Below, piece by piece: positions 16,772-24,280 of a stretch of 64,000 nucleotides of DNA. Each line of letters starts with the position of its first letter. Position 1 is the stretch's first letter. A program made the position numbers and the translations under genes. Origin of the DNA: Bacillota bacterium (GTDB taxonomy: Bacteria > Bacillota > Clostridia > Peptostreptococcales > Anaerovoracaceae); contig JAFRKJ010000037.1 of assembly GCA_017431785.1 (NCBI GenBank), positions 62,001 through 126,000 on the forward strand, in the 5' to 3' direction. A model generated the notes under the pieces. The model saw only the letters and a list, made by a program, of their open reading frames with translations, was not told the origin of the DNA and made no database searches.

Positions 16772-18088
16772 CTAGAAATTGAAATAACTTAAATACTCTT
16801 TATTCTTCTCAAGCATCTCCTGAACCATATCATGGATTTCCTCCATGCTGCATACGCTCGCCGTAAGCGGATCCTGAAGAATTGCCTGGAATACCAAATC
16901 CGGATCTCCCGTAATGGCCGCCTGCACTGCCAGCTCTTCAAGCTTGGCTGAATGCGATACCAACGCCGAGAGGTGTGCAGGAAGTGTGTATACTCCGTTC
17001 ACGTGGATTCCATCTTTATCTGCTGTAACAGGGACCTCCACGCAAGCACCTTCATCTATATTTGTGATATACCCCTTGTTCCTGAGGTTTGCATTGAATG
17101 GGAACGGTGTACCGTCGCCGTAGATTGCGTTGAAAATATTCGACGCGTATTCGTCACCGCGTTCCAATTCAACTTCACCGTTCTCAAGCCAATCAGAGTA
17201 TTCTTTTTCCCAGGTGTCTTCCCGCTGCATGTACTCTTTCAGGATGTAAGCGTATTCGCCCGGATTCCATCCTGTTCCATGAGTGCAGTACTTCTCGATG
17301 AGATCCGGTCTCTTGCGGAACCATGGGTTGTACTCGGAGTTGTGGCCGGACGATTCTGTCGGGAAGTACCTGAGATATTTGAACATCTCGATTCTGACAG
17401 GTTCTTCTGCTGCAACTTCCGGTCTCTTGATGGCTTCCCTGAGTGCCGGATACATATCTTCACCATTGTGTTTGAGGTCAAGATAGAATGCCTGGTGGTT
17501 GATACCGACACAAGTGTAATCCAATTCTTCCGTCTTCAACCCAAGCCATCCCGCCAGCATCTCGGCAGTCCCTTGCACACTGTGACAAAGACCCGTAATG
17601 CTCACGCTTGTCTGGGTCTGTAGGAAGCTTACCAGCATGGCCATCGGATTTGTGTAGTTGAGTACGATTGCGTCCGGGCAGAGCTCCTCCACATCGCGAA
17701 TGATTTCCAGCATGACTGGCGCAGTCCGCAGGAAACGGAAGATCCCTGATGGTCCTCTGGTGTCTCCCACACAGATATCCACACCGTATTTTTTCGGAAT
17801 CTCAATATCGTGCCGCCAGACTTCCACGCCGCCCTGCAGTACAGTGATCAGAACACCATCAGCTCCCGGGAGCGCCTCGCGCCTGTCCGTGGTCGCCGTG
17901 ACTGTCGCGTGATGCCCACCGGCCTTCACGACCTTCTCAATGCCGCGTCTGGCATAGTCCAGTCTCTTCGCATCGATATCCACGAGTGCAAGCTCACAGT
18001 CATCGAAACTTTCGTAGGTCATCAGATCTCTTACAAGGTCCCTGGTGAATTCCAGAGAGCCTGCACCGATAAATACAAACTTGTTCAT
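16772..18088 (-). CDS. melA: NAD-dependent GH4 alpha-galactosidase-like glycosidase
   Basis: 438 residues. The N-terminal Rossmann fold FVFIGAGSLEFTRDLVRDL binds NAD. GDTRGPSGIFRFLRTAPVM, NYTNPMAMLVSF, GLCHSVQGT (Cys and His are metal ligands in GH4) and CVGINHQAFYL follow in the family order. CHSVQGT is typical of the MelA alpha-galactosidase branch rather than the phospho-glucosidases. GH4 enzymes cleave by oxidation at C3 and elimination, needing NAD and Mn. It is the first gene of the sugar operon, behind a strong promoter and a 17-bp palindrome. The substrate may be an alpha-galactoside or alpha-galactosaminide; the AgaS gene in the operon hints at the latter (inference). Confidence 0.88.
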   Translation of the reverse strand: MNKFVFIGAGSLEFTRDLVRDLMTYESFDDCELALVDIDAKRLDYARRGIEKVVKAGGHHATVTATTDRREALPGADGVLITVLQGGVEVWRHDIEIPKKYGVDICVGDTRGPSGIFRFLRTAPVMLEIIRDVEELCPDAIVLNYTNPMAMLVSFLQTQTSVSITGLCHSVQGTAEMLAGWLGLKTEELDYTCVGINHQAFYLDLKHNGEDMYPALREAIKRPEVAAEEPVRIEMFKYLRYFPTESSGHNSEYNPWFRKRPDLIEKYCTHGTGWNPGEYAYILKEYMQREDTWEKEYSDWLENGEVELERGDEYASNIFNAIYGDGTPFPFNANLRNKGYITNIDEGACVEVPVTADKDGIHVNGVYTLPAHLSALVSHSAKLEELAVQAAITGDPDLVFQAILQDPLTASVCSMEEIHDMVQEMLEKNKEYLSYFNF

Positions 18089-18100
18089 GTGCGTTCCTCT

Positions 18101-18117
18101 TTTGTTTAGTAAACAAA
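18101..18117. promoter_or_regulatory. LacI-family operator before the galactosidase gene
   Basis: A perfect 17-bp palindrome, TTTGTTTA-G-TAAACAAA, lies 12 bases before the galactosidase start codon, downstream of its promoter. A close copy lies at 18236-18248 before lacI. Confidence 0.85.
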
Positions 18118-18145
18118 CCTCTTAAATGCGCTTTACGGTGATATT

Positions 18146-18174
18146 ATTATAGAGTGTTTTTTCCCGTTTGTAAA
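18146..18174 (-). promoter_or_regulatory. Promoter of the galactosidase/ABC operon
   Basis: -35 TTTACA (18169-18174), a 17-base spacer and a perfect -10 TATAAT (18146-18151) on the minus strand. The operator at 18101-18117 falls at about +22 to +38. Confidence 0.8.
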
Positions 18175-18207
18175 CTGTAAAAATAAGGAATATTCCCATA
18201 TTTGGTC

Positions 18208-18248
18208 TTGACGATACTTCTTTTATGGTGTAAAGTGTTTACTAAACA
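18208..18248 (+). promoter_or_regulatory. Promoter and overlapping operator of the lacI-kinase pair
   Basis: -35 TTGACG (18208-18213), 17 bases, -10 TAAAGT (18231-18236). The palindrome TGTTTA-C-TAAACA (18236-18248) begins at the last base of the -10 box and covers the start point, which implies autorepression. Confidence 0.75.
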
Positions 18249-18260
18249 AGGAGGTCTGTC

Positions 18261-19256
18261 ATGGCGAATATCAGACAAGTTGCGAAGAAGGCAGGCGTAT
18301 CACCTGCTACTGTTTCCCGGGTTCTCTCAGGCGATCCGGACTTCAGCGTGCGCGAAGAAACGCGGCGCAAAATCAGCGACGCTGTAGCTGTGCTCCAATA
18401 TGAGATTCCCGTGCGCGAACAGCATCAGTACCGCTTTGGCTGCATCCTTTCGGATACGACCGACAAGTATTCGGATCCATTCTTTGTCGACATTCTCGTC
18501 GCAATGGAAAACGAATGCAAAAGCAGGAACGCCACTATTGCTGTGGTCAAGTCATTCAAGGAACTTAACAATCCCCAGATTCTGCAGGAAATTATCGGTG
18601 CAGATCTGGACGGCGTTTTTCTCATGGAACACATTTCTCCTGATGCCATGACCGCCCTCAAGAAACACATCCCGCATATTATCTTTATCGATAAAGATGA
18701 ACCTGAATATGATTTCGACAACGTCGGATTCGATCATACGACTGCCAACTGGCAAGTTATGACCGCCCTGCTCGACCGAGGGTACCGGCGCATTGCCTTG
18801 ATCAGCGGAAGCTCTCCGGAAATTCCTCTCTCCGAATCGATTCGAATGGTCATTTACAGAGAGATGCTGCGGCGGGCCGGCATTGCCTTTGATGATACTC
18901 TGGTCAAGGACTGCGGTTGGGATCTGGATCTCTGCAAAAAACAAACGCAGCAGCTCATGGAGCTGCCGCAGCCGCCGGACGCTATCTTCGCCGGCAGTGA
19001 TTCGCTGGCGTCTGTCGTACTGGGCACACTTTATGAACTTGGATTCCGATGCCCGCGTGATGTCGGCGTCATCGGCTTCAATAATATCGACCTCAGTTCA
19101 CATATGGTACCGCCCCTTACAACAATTGAAGTTCCAACGACGGACATCGGCAAGGCGGCTGTGGAACGTATGCTGCAAATCATTAAAGATAAGGATTCGT
19201 CCATCAGACGCATCCTCTTCCCTACAAAGCTCATAGAAAGGAAGTCACTGAAATGA
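18261..19256 (+). CDS. LacI-family transcriptional repressor of the sugar regulon
   Basis: 331 residues. The N-terminal helix-turn-helix NIRQVAKKAGVSPATVSRVL (residues 3-22) with the following hinge is followed by a periplasmic-binding-protein-like effector domain (YRFGCILSDTTDKYSDPFFV onward; DAIFAGSDSLASVVLGTLYE; DVGVIGFNNIDLSSHMVPPLTTIE). RBS AAGGAGG is eight bases before ATG. Two matching palindromes, one in front of each divergent transcript, are its likely binding sites. Its stop overlaps the kinase start as ATGA, so the two are translated together. The effector is probably a sugar or sugar phosphate of the pathway. Confidence 0.93.
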   Translation: MANIRQVAKKAGVSPATVSRVLSGDPDFSVREETRRKISDAVAVLQYEIPVREQHQYRFGCILSDTTDKYSDPFFVDILVAMENECKSRNATIAVVKSFKELNNPQILQEIIGADLDGVFLMEHISPDAMTALKKHIPHIIFIDKDEPEYDFDNVGFDHTTANWQVMTALLDRGYRRIALISGSSPEIPLSESIRMVIYREMLRRAGIAFDDTLVKDCGWDLDLCKKQTQQLMELPQPPDAIFAGSDSLASVVLGTLYELGFRCPRDVGVIGFNNIDLSSHMVPPLTTIEVPTTDIGKAAVERMLQIIKDKDSSIRRILFPTKLIERKSLK

Positions 19257-20233
19257 ATACTCCTGAAACAAAATACTACATTGGTATCGATGGCGGCGGC
19301 ACGAAGACAAAGTTCCTGGTCGGACGTCTTGTGGAAGGTTATGACCGAAACGGCACGGAAGCTTCCGGACTTGAGGTGATCGGCGAATACACTGCCGGCG
19401 GTTGCCACTACATGCAGATCGGATTCGATGGCTTAGAAGAACTCATGCGCAAAGGCATTGAAGCCGTCTGTGAAAATGCAGGCATTGGAACAGATGAGGT
19501 CGCCTTTGTATATGCCGGTTTCGCCGGTTACGGCGACGTTGTTTCAGACCAGCCAATGATAGACGAGGCAATGAATAAAGCCCTTGGCGATATTCCATTT
19601 GCCATGGGCAACGACAGTGAAAACGCCCTCGAAGGAGCCCTTTCTGGTCACCCCGGCATCAATATCATCGCGGGCACCGGATCCATCGGCAGCGGGCGCA
19701 ATGCTTCCGGCGACTTTCTCCGCTGCGGTGGGTGGCATTTCGCCCTCGGCGGTGATGAAGGCAGCGCCTACTGGATCGCGTGGAATCTGCTGAAAGAATA
19801 CTCTCGTCAAAGCGACGGACGCGATGAAAAAACGCTCCTCTATGAAGCAGTCAATCGCGCGCTCAATTTAAAAACTGATGATGAGATGGTGACACGTGTC
19901 GTCAATGAATGGCATCTGGACCGCACACGCATCGCCGGTCTGGCGCCTGTCGTCAGCCAACTGTATGAAGAAGGCGACCCATACGCAATTGAGATTCTGA
20001 ATGGCTGTGCAAAAGAACTGGCCGATCTTGCCATCGTGCTCCATGACAAGCTCGACTTCGGTGATGGCAGTCTCGTCCCGGTCAGCGGCACAGGCGGTGT
20101 CTTTAAGATCGGTCCGGCTGTTACCGAACCATTTGACAGAATTTTGCGGGAGCACGGAATGGAATACGTGAAGCCGGCGCACACCCCTGACGTAGGCGCG
20201 CTCATGCTTGCAGTAAAGCACGGGCAAGCATAA
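19253..20233 (+). CDS. BadF/BadG-family ATPase, probable amino-sugar kinase
   Basis: 326 residues of the ASKHA fold. The phosphate-1 loop YIGIDGGGTKTKFLVG is at residues 8-23. ISSRAPD-side motif INIIAGTGSIGSGRNASG (about 136-153) and GGWHFALGGDEGSAYWIAW follow, as in N-acetylglucosamine kinases (NAGK-like) of the BcrAD/BadFG family. True BadF-type CoA-reductase activators carry Fe-S cysteines that are not seen here, so a sugar kinase is favoured. It overlaps lacI by four bases (ATGA). Next to AgaS it is a good candidate for phosphorylating galactosamine or GalNAc at C6 after import; this is inference from context. Confidence 0.82.
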   Translation: MNTPETKYYIGIDGGGTKTKFLVGRLVEGYDRNGTEASGLEVIGEYTAGGCHYMQIGFDGLEELMRKGIEAVCENAGIGTDEVAFVYAGFAGYGDVVSDQPMIDEAMNKALGDIPFAMGNDSENALEGALSGHPGINIIAGTGSIGSGRNASGDFLRCGGWHFALGGDEGSAYWIAWNLLKEYSRQSDGRDEKTLLYEAVNRALNLKTDDEMVTRVVNEWHLDRTRIAGLAPVVSQLYEEGDPYAIEILNGCAKELADLAIVLHDKLDFGDGSLVPVSGTGGVFKIGPAVTEPFDRILREHGMEYVKPAHTPDVGALMLAVKHGQA

Positions 20234-20249
20234 ATGCAGTATCTGCTCT

Positions 20250-20840
20250 CTACTCGTTGATCACTTCGAGCGGCACTGTATAAACTCCATCCTGCAATGT
20301 TGTTCGATAGACGGCGCAATTGGCGATGTGTTTGTTCCAATAAGTGCCCTGTGACTGCGGTGACAGATGCTCCAGAATCCCTTTCATAGCAATTGCATGC
20401 GTGGAGATCAGTATCGTCTGATCTCCTTTTTCATTGAGGCAGTCCATAAACCTGCCCATGCGCGCAACCAAATCGGACAGATTTTCCATCCCCTTCGGTG
20501 CGGGGTTGTTCACAAAGTCACGGAAGAATTCGATGATCTCCGGCGGTGGGTCAAGGAGACTGCAGCCCTCATAGGGACCGTAGTCCATCTCCAGGAGATG
20601 GTCATCCAGGATAAAATCGTCCGGCTCTTTCCCGGATATGATCTGCGCCGTCTTGACTGCGCGAATCAGCGGACTCGAATAGACTTTGTCGAAGCGGATT
20701 CCTTTCTCCGCGAAATACGCTTTCACCGTCTCTGCCTGTTTGACGCCCGCTTCATTCAGTGGCAGATCGCTTCTTCCCTGAAGCACGCGTTTTTTATTGT
20801 TGTCTGTCTCACCATGACGGACGATATAGATCGTGTACAT
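20250..20840 (-). CDS. Histidine phosphatase family protein (phosphoglycerate-mutase-like)
   Basis: 196 residues. The catalytic YIVRHGETDNN at the N-terminus, the arginine in VYSSPLIRAVKTAQII, the acid in LLEMDYGPYEG and the second His in LISTHAIAMKGILEHL are the marks of the branch 2-His phosphatase superfamily. The substrate (phosphosugar, phosphoglycerate or alpha-ribazole phosphate) cannot be told from motifs. The gene ends 16 bases from the convergent kinase and lies nine bases after trmL, so it is probably co-transcribed with trmL. Confidence 0.9.
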   Translation of the reverse strand: MYTIYIVRHGETDNNKKRVLQGRSDLPLNEAGVKQAETVKAYFAEKGIRFDKVYSSPLIRAVKTAQIISGKEPDDFILDDHLLEMDYGPYEGCSLLDPPPEIIEFFRDFVNNPAPKGMENLSDLVARMGRFMDCLNEKGDQTILISTHAIAMKGILEHLSPQSQGTYWNKHIANCAVYRTTLQDGVYTVPLEVINE

Positions 20841-20849
20841 GCTGCACCT

Positions 20850-21320
20850 CTATTCCAGCCCCGGAAAATCCAACTGCCTCAGTGCTTCGAACAGAACCAC
20901 AATGACGGAATTCGATAGATTGAACGAACGCAGCCGTGTATCTTTGCTCATCGGAATGCGCACCGCCTGCTCCTGATGCGCGGCGATGAAATCCCGCGGC
21001 AATCCAGCTGTCTCACGTCCGAAGAGAATCATGTCCTCATCCTGATAGGACACATCTGTGTAGTTCTTCCCGCCCTTTGTCGTAGCAAGCCACATGCGGC
21101 GATCCCCGTATTCTTCCATGAACTCATCAAGATTTTCATGCACTTCAAGTTTGACATACGGCCAATAATCCAGTCCGGCGCGCTTCAGACTTTTGTCATC
21201 GATGCTGAAGCCAAGAGGCTTGACCAGATGCAGCACACTGTCTGTGGCTGCGGCCGTTCTCGCGATATTTCCTGTGTTCGGCGGAATCTCCGGTTCCACC
21301 AGTACGATATGAATTGCCAT
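20850..21320 (-). CDS. trmL: tRNA (cytidine/uridine-34 2'-O)-methyltransferase
   Basis: The start at 21320 (MAIHIVLVEPEIPPNTGNIA) has AGGAG ten bases upstream and gives the usual 156 residues. SPOUT (knotted) methyltransferase motifs: N-terminal NTGNIARTAAAT, middle LFGRETAGLPRDFI, C-terminal IPMSKDTRLRSFNLSNSVIV, the AdoMet-binding knot. It methylates the wobble ribose of tRNA-Leu isoacceptors. It is encoded just upstream of the phosphatase. Confidence 0.95.
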   Translation of the reverse strand: MAIHIVLVEPEIPPNTGNIARTAAATDSVLHLVKPLGFSIDDKSLKRAGLDYWPYVKLEVHENLDEFMEEYGDRRMWLATTKGGKNYTDVSYQDEDMILFGRETAGLPRDFIAAHQEQAVRIPMSKDTRLRSFNLSNSVIVVLFEALRQLDFPGLE

Positions 21321-21391
21321 ATACTCTTCTCTCCTGTCTGCTGTCACGGCAGTGGTTGCCTTTGCATATATACTACCACCGCAAAAAAGTA

Positions 21392-21420
21392 TTTACAAAT
21401 AATGGGCAGAGGGTTATACT
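21392..21420 (+). promoter_or_regulatory. Promoter of the pantothenate operon
   Basis: -35 TTTACA (21392-21397), 17-base spacer, -10 TATACT (21415-21420). The predicted start near 21427 leaves a 120-base leader before the first gene. Confidence 0.75.
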
Positions 21421-21426
21421 CCCTAT

Positions 21427-21547
21427 GTGATGGACGGTATTCCACATTGGAAACTGTACCGCGAATGATCCCCGGACCGATATTGGGTCACACGGAGGAC
21501 CCCGGGAAAGGAACCACGTCACCTTTTTGAAGAGAAGAGGTGATCGA
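21427..21547 (+). promoter_or_regulatory. Structured 5' leader of the pantothenate operon, candidate regulatory RNA
   Basis: The leader folds into a first hairpin (CGGTA-TTCCA, loop CAT, TGGAA, bulge ACTG, TACCG; about 21433-21464). A second GC-rich hairpin follows (about 21468-21512: CCCGG with CCGGG outside, GACC with GGTC inside). Then GTCACCT (about 21518-21524) can pair with AGGTGAT (about 21538-21544), which contains the ribosome site of the first gene. Bulged double hairpins upstream of panB operons are known as the pan motif; I suspect this but did not match a model. Confidence 0.6.
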
Positions 21548-22426
21548 TTGAAAACAGGATTTATAGGAGCAGGCAAGGTAGGATTTACACTGGGTAAATT
21601 CTTCTGCAGCAAAGGCAGCACAGACTGCACAGAAAGCAGCAACAGTATTAAGGTTACAGGCTACTACAGCCGCAACACTCAATCTGCTGAAGAAGCAGCG
21701 AAGTTTACTGGAACGAAGGCGTTCACTGATATGGGTGCGCTTATAGAAGCAAGCGACGTGTTGTTCCTGACTGTTCCCGACGGAAGCATAACCGAAGTTT
21801 ATGAGCAGGTCCGTCAGTATCCGATCCAGGGGAAGTACATATGTCATTGCAGTGGATCACTCTCCGCAGGGGAAGCGTTCCCGGGCATTGACCAGACCGG
21901 TGCATACGAGTATTCCGTTCATCCGCTATTCGCTGTAAGCGACAAATACGAAGCTTACAAAGAATTGCAGGATGTTTTTTTTGCGGTCGAAGGAAATGAA
22001 GAACATCTTCCTGAGATCAAAGGAATGCTCAAAAGCGTTGACATCGATCTACAGGTCATCAAAGCAGAGGACAAGACCCTCTACCATGCGGCAGCAGTCA
22101 CAGCCAGCAACCTGGCGGTAGCACTTCTGGCAGAGAGCATCGACATGCTTTGCCAGTGCGGATTTGACGAAGCCGACGCACGTAAGGCGCTCACTCCTCT
22201 TGTAACAGGCAACGTACACCACGTTCTTGCGAAGGGACCTGCGGAGGCTCTGACCGGACCAGTGGAGCGGGGCGATGAGAAGACCATCGCAAAGCACTTG
22301 GGCTGTCTCGATGACAGACAGCGCGAATTGTACCGTGTACTATCATCGCGGCTTATTCCAATCGCGGAATCCAAACATCCGGACCGTTTGTACCAGAACA
22401 TCGAAGAACTTTTGTCAAAAAGTTGA
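21548..22426 (+). CDS. DUF2520/Rossmann-like dehydrogenase, candidate ketopantoate reductase
   Basis: A TTG start at 21548 is chosen because AAGAGGTGATC lies just upstream; an ATG at 21527 would have no site. 292 residues. The dinucleotide fold KTGFIGAGKVGFTLGKFF begins the protein, and VLFLTVPDGSITEVYEQV follows. The central YICHCSGSLSAGEAF and SVHPLFAVSD are typical of the Rossmann-like plus DUF2520 family. The helical C-terminal half (HAAAVTASNLAVALLAES onward) resembles 6-phosphogluconate-type dimerisation domains. It lies directly before panB and panC where a ketopantoate reductase (PanE) would be expected and no panE is seen, so it may supply that step. This is inference. Confidence 0.8.
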   Translation: MKTGFIGAGKVGFTLGKFFCSKGSTDCTESSNSIKVTGYYSRNTQSAEEAAKFTGTKAFTDMGALIEASDVLFLTVPDGSITEVYEQVRQYPIQGKYICHCSGSLSAGEAFPGIDQTGAYEYSVHPLFAVSDKYEAYKELQDVFFAVEGNEEHLPEIKGMLKSVDIDLQVIKAEDKTLYHAAAVTASNLAVALLAESIDMLCQCGFDEADARKALTPLVTGNVHHVLAKGPAEALTGPVERGDEKTIAKHLGCLDDRQRELYRVLSSRLIPIAESKHPDRLYQNIEELLSKS

Positions 22427-22449
22427 AAATCGGAGGAAAAGACAAAACA

Positions 22450-23277
22450 ATGAGAAATTCAGTACTTACTTTCAAAAAGATGAAAGAAGAAGGTAAAAAA
22501 ATCTCCATGCTGACGTGCTATGATTACACAACAGCCAAGCTGATGGACGGCAACATAGACGCGATCCTGGTTGGAGATTCACTCGGCAACACCATGATGG
22601 GATTCGGAGACACCATCCCAGTCACTGTTGACCATATGATCACCTATGGTGGTTCCGTTGTACGCGGAACAGAAACCACGATGATCGTCGTTGACATGCC
22701 GTTCATGTCCTATCAGGTGTCCATGGAACAGGCACTCGAAAACGCAGGCCGCATCATGAAGGAAACACACTGCCAGGCTGTTAAGCTCGAAGGCGGCGCA
22801 CGTGTTTGCCCGCAGATCAAAGCGATGACGGAAGCAGGTATTCCTGTTATGGCACACATCGGCCTGACGCCTCAGTCTATCAACGCTTTCGGCGGATGCC
22901 GCATCCAGGGTAAGACAGAAGACGCAGCCAGAGAACTTCTGGAAGATGCGCTCGCAGTTCAGGAAGCAGGCGCTTTCTCTGTCGTACTTGAATGCATCCC
23001 TGCACCGGTTGCAGCACTGATCACAAGCAAGCTCGATATCCCGACCATCGGTATCGGCGGCGGAACAGAATGCGATGGACAGATTCTCGTTTATCAGGAC
23101 ATGCTGGGAACCTTCACAGATTACACTCCAAAATTCGTTAAGCACTTCGCAAATATCGGCGAGGAAATGGTCAAGGCGTTCAAGGCATATGACGAGGAAG
23201 TCAAGGCTAAGACCTTCCCGGATGACGAGCACTCCTTCCAAATGAAGAATGAAGAAGCACTGAAGCGTCTTTATTAA
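22450..23277 (+). CDS. panB: 3-methyl-2-oxobutanoate hydroxymethyltransferase
   Basis: 275 residues from ATG 22450 (GGAGG 13 bases upstream); an in-frame TTG at 22423 lacks a site. Makes ketopantoate from 2-oxoisovalerate and 5,10-methylene-THF, the first committed step of pantothenate/CoA synthesis. Motifs: SMLTCYDYTTAKLMD, the metal-binding DAILVGDSLGNTMMGF, VVDMPFMSYQ, AVKLEGGARV, VMAHIGLTPQS and IPTIGIGGGTECDGQILV. Full length with all expected ligands (Asp in VGDS, Glu in KLEGG). It sits 23 bases after the DUF2520 gene and 49 bases before panC. Confidence 0.97.
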   Translation: MRNSVLTFKKMKEEGKKISMLTCYDYTTAKLMDGNIDAILVGDSLGNTMMGFGDTIPVTVDHMITYGGSVVRGTETTMIVVDMPFMSYQVSMEQALENAGRIMKETHCQAVKLEGGARVCPQIKAMTEAGIPVMAHIGLTPQSINAFGGCRIQGKTEDAARELLEDALAVQEAGAFSVVLECIPAPVAALITSKLDIPTIGIGGGTECDGQILVYQDMLGTFTDYTPKFVKHFANIGEEMVKAFKAYDEEVKAKTFPDDEHSFQMKNEEALKRLY

Positions 23278-23326
23278 TAAGCAAAAGCAACATACGCTGA
23301 ATCTCAAAGACAGTGAGGATCAATCA

Positions 23327-24187
23327 ATGAGAATAATAACGACAATAGCTGAGATGCACGCGCAGATCGAGACATGGAAAAACGCAGACCAGACAATCGG
23401 CCTCTGCCCGACTATGGGATATCTCCATGAAGGACACGCATCTCTGATGGACTACAGCAACGAAGACAACGATTACACCGTTGCTTCCGTCTTTGTCAAC
23501 CCGATCCAGTTCGGGCCGAACGAAGACCTCTCCAAGTATCCGCGGGATTTTGAACGGGACTGTCAGATTCTCGAGGCTCACGGCGTCGACGTTGTATTCC
23601 ATCCTGAGCCTGAGGAAATGTATTTCCCTGACTTCTGCACATATGCCGATGTGGATGTTGTGTCTGATACTCTTTGCGGTGCGACAAGAGAAAACCACTT
23701 CCGCGGTGTTTGCACTGTCATAGCGAAATTCCTCAATATCGTTCAGCCTGACAAAATTTACTTCGGCAAAAAGGACGCCCAGCAGCTGGCGGTCGTACGC
23801 CGTATGGTCAGAGACCTGAACTTCGATGTTGACGTGGTCGGCTGTCCTACGGTAAGAGAACCGGACGGATTGGCTATGAGCTCACGGAACGTCTACCTGA
23901 ACTCCGAAGAGCGCAAGGCTGCACAAATCCTGTCAAAAACGCTGCGTCTTGGTCAGGATATGATCCGCGACGGCTGTTCCGACGCAAAAGAACTGCTTGA
24001 TGCGATGAACGCCAATCTGGCTACTGAACCGATGGCTGACGTCGACTACGTTGAAGTCGTTGACGGACTGTCCATGCAGCCGATCGAGACCTTCGGCAAG
24101 GGTGATGTTGTCGCTATGGCTGTACGCATCGGTTCCACAAGACTCATCGACAACTTTACTGTTGGCGACATGGCTATCGACGTGTAA
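23327..24187 (+). CDS. panC: Pantothenate synthetase (pantoate-beta-alanine ligase)
   Basis: 286 residues, the full family length. Joins pantoate and beta-alanine with ATP in the cytoplasm. Motifs: GLCPTMGYLHEGHASLMDYS (HxGH nucleotide-binding signature), VASVFVNPIQFGPNEDLSKY, IYFGKKDAQQLAVVRRMVRD and GLAMSSRNVYLN (KMSKS-like loop). Last gene of the operon, followed by a strong terminator. No panD (aspartate decarboxylase) is seen, so beta-alanine must come from elsewhere. Confidence 0.97.
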   Translation: MRIITTIAEMHAQIETWKNADQTIGLCPTMGYLHEGHASLMDYSNEDNDYTVASVFVNPIQFGPNEDLSKYPRDFERDCQILEAHGVDVVFHPEPEEMYFPDFCTYADVDVVSDTLCGATRENHFRGVCTVIAKFLNIVQPDKIYFGKKDAQQLAVVRRMVRDLNFDVDVVGCPTVREPDGLAMSSRNVYLNSEERKAAQILSKTLRLGQDMIRDGCSDAKELLDAMNANLATEPMADVDYVEVVDGLSMQPIETFGKGDVVAMAVRIGSTRLIDNFTVGDMAIDV

Positions 24188-24224
24188 CCGCAAGGCTGTC
24201 AATTAAAAAAGAAATAAAAAAAGC

Positions 24225-24257
24225 AAGGGCTGGCGCATCAAAGGCGCCAGCCCTTTT
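24225..24257. terminator. Bidirectional terminator between panC and the ABC exporter
   Basis: A perfect 12-bp stem, AAGGGCTGGCGC with its complement, seven-base loop. T-run follows on the plus strand (TTTT) and a longer one on the minus strand (from the A-run at 24205-24222). It serves both convergent operons. Confidence 0.9.
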
Positions 24258-24280
24258 GTATTGCTTCTGCAGGAAGTGTT

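Noticed and set aside
21455-21470. GTACCGCG in the pantothenate leader taken as a T-box core
   Set aside because: The conserved GGTGG half, stem I elements, specifier loop and a terminator are missing; the match is part of an ordinary hairpin.
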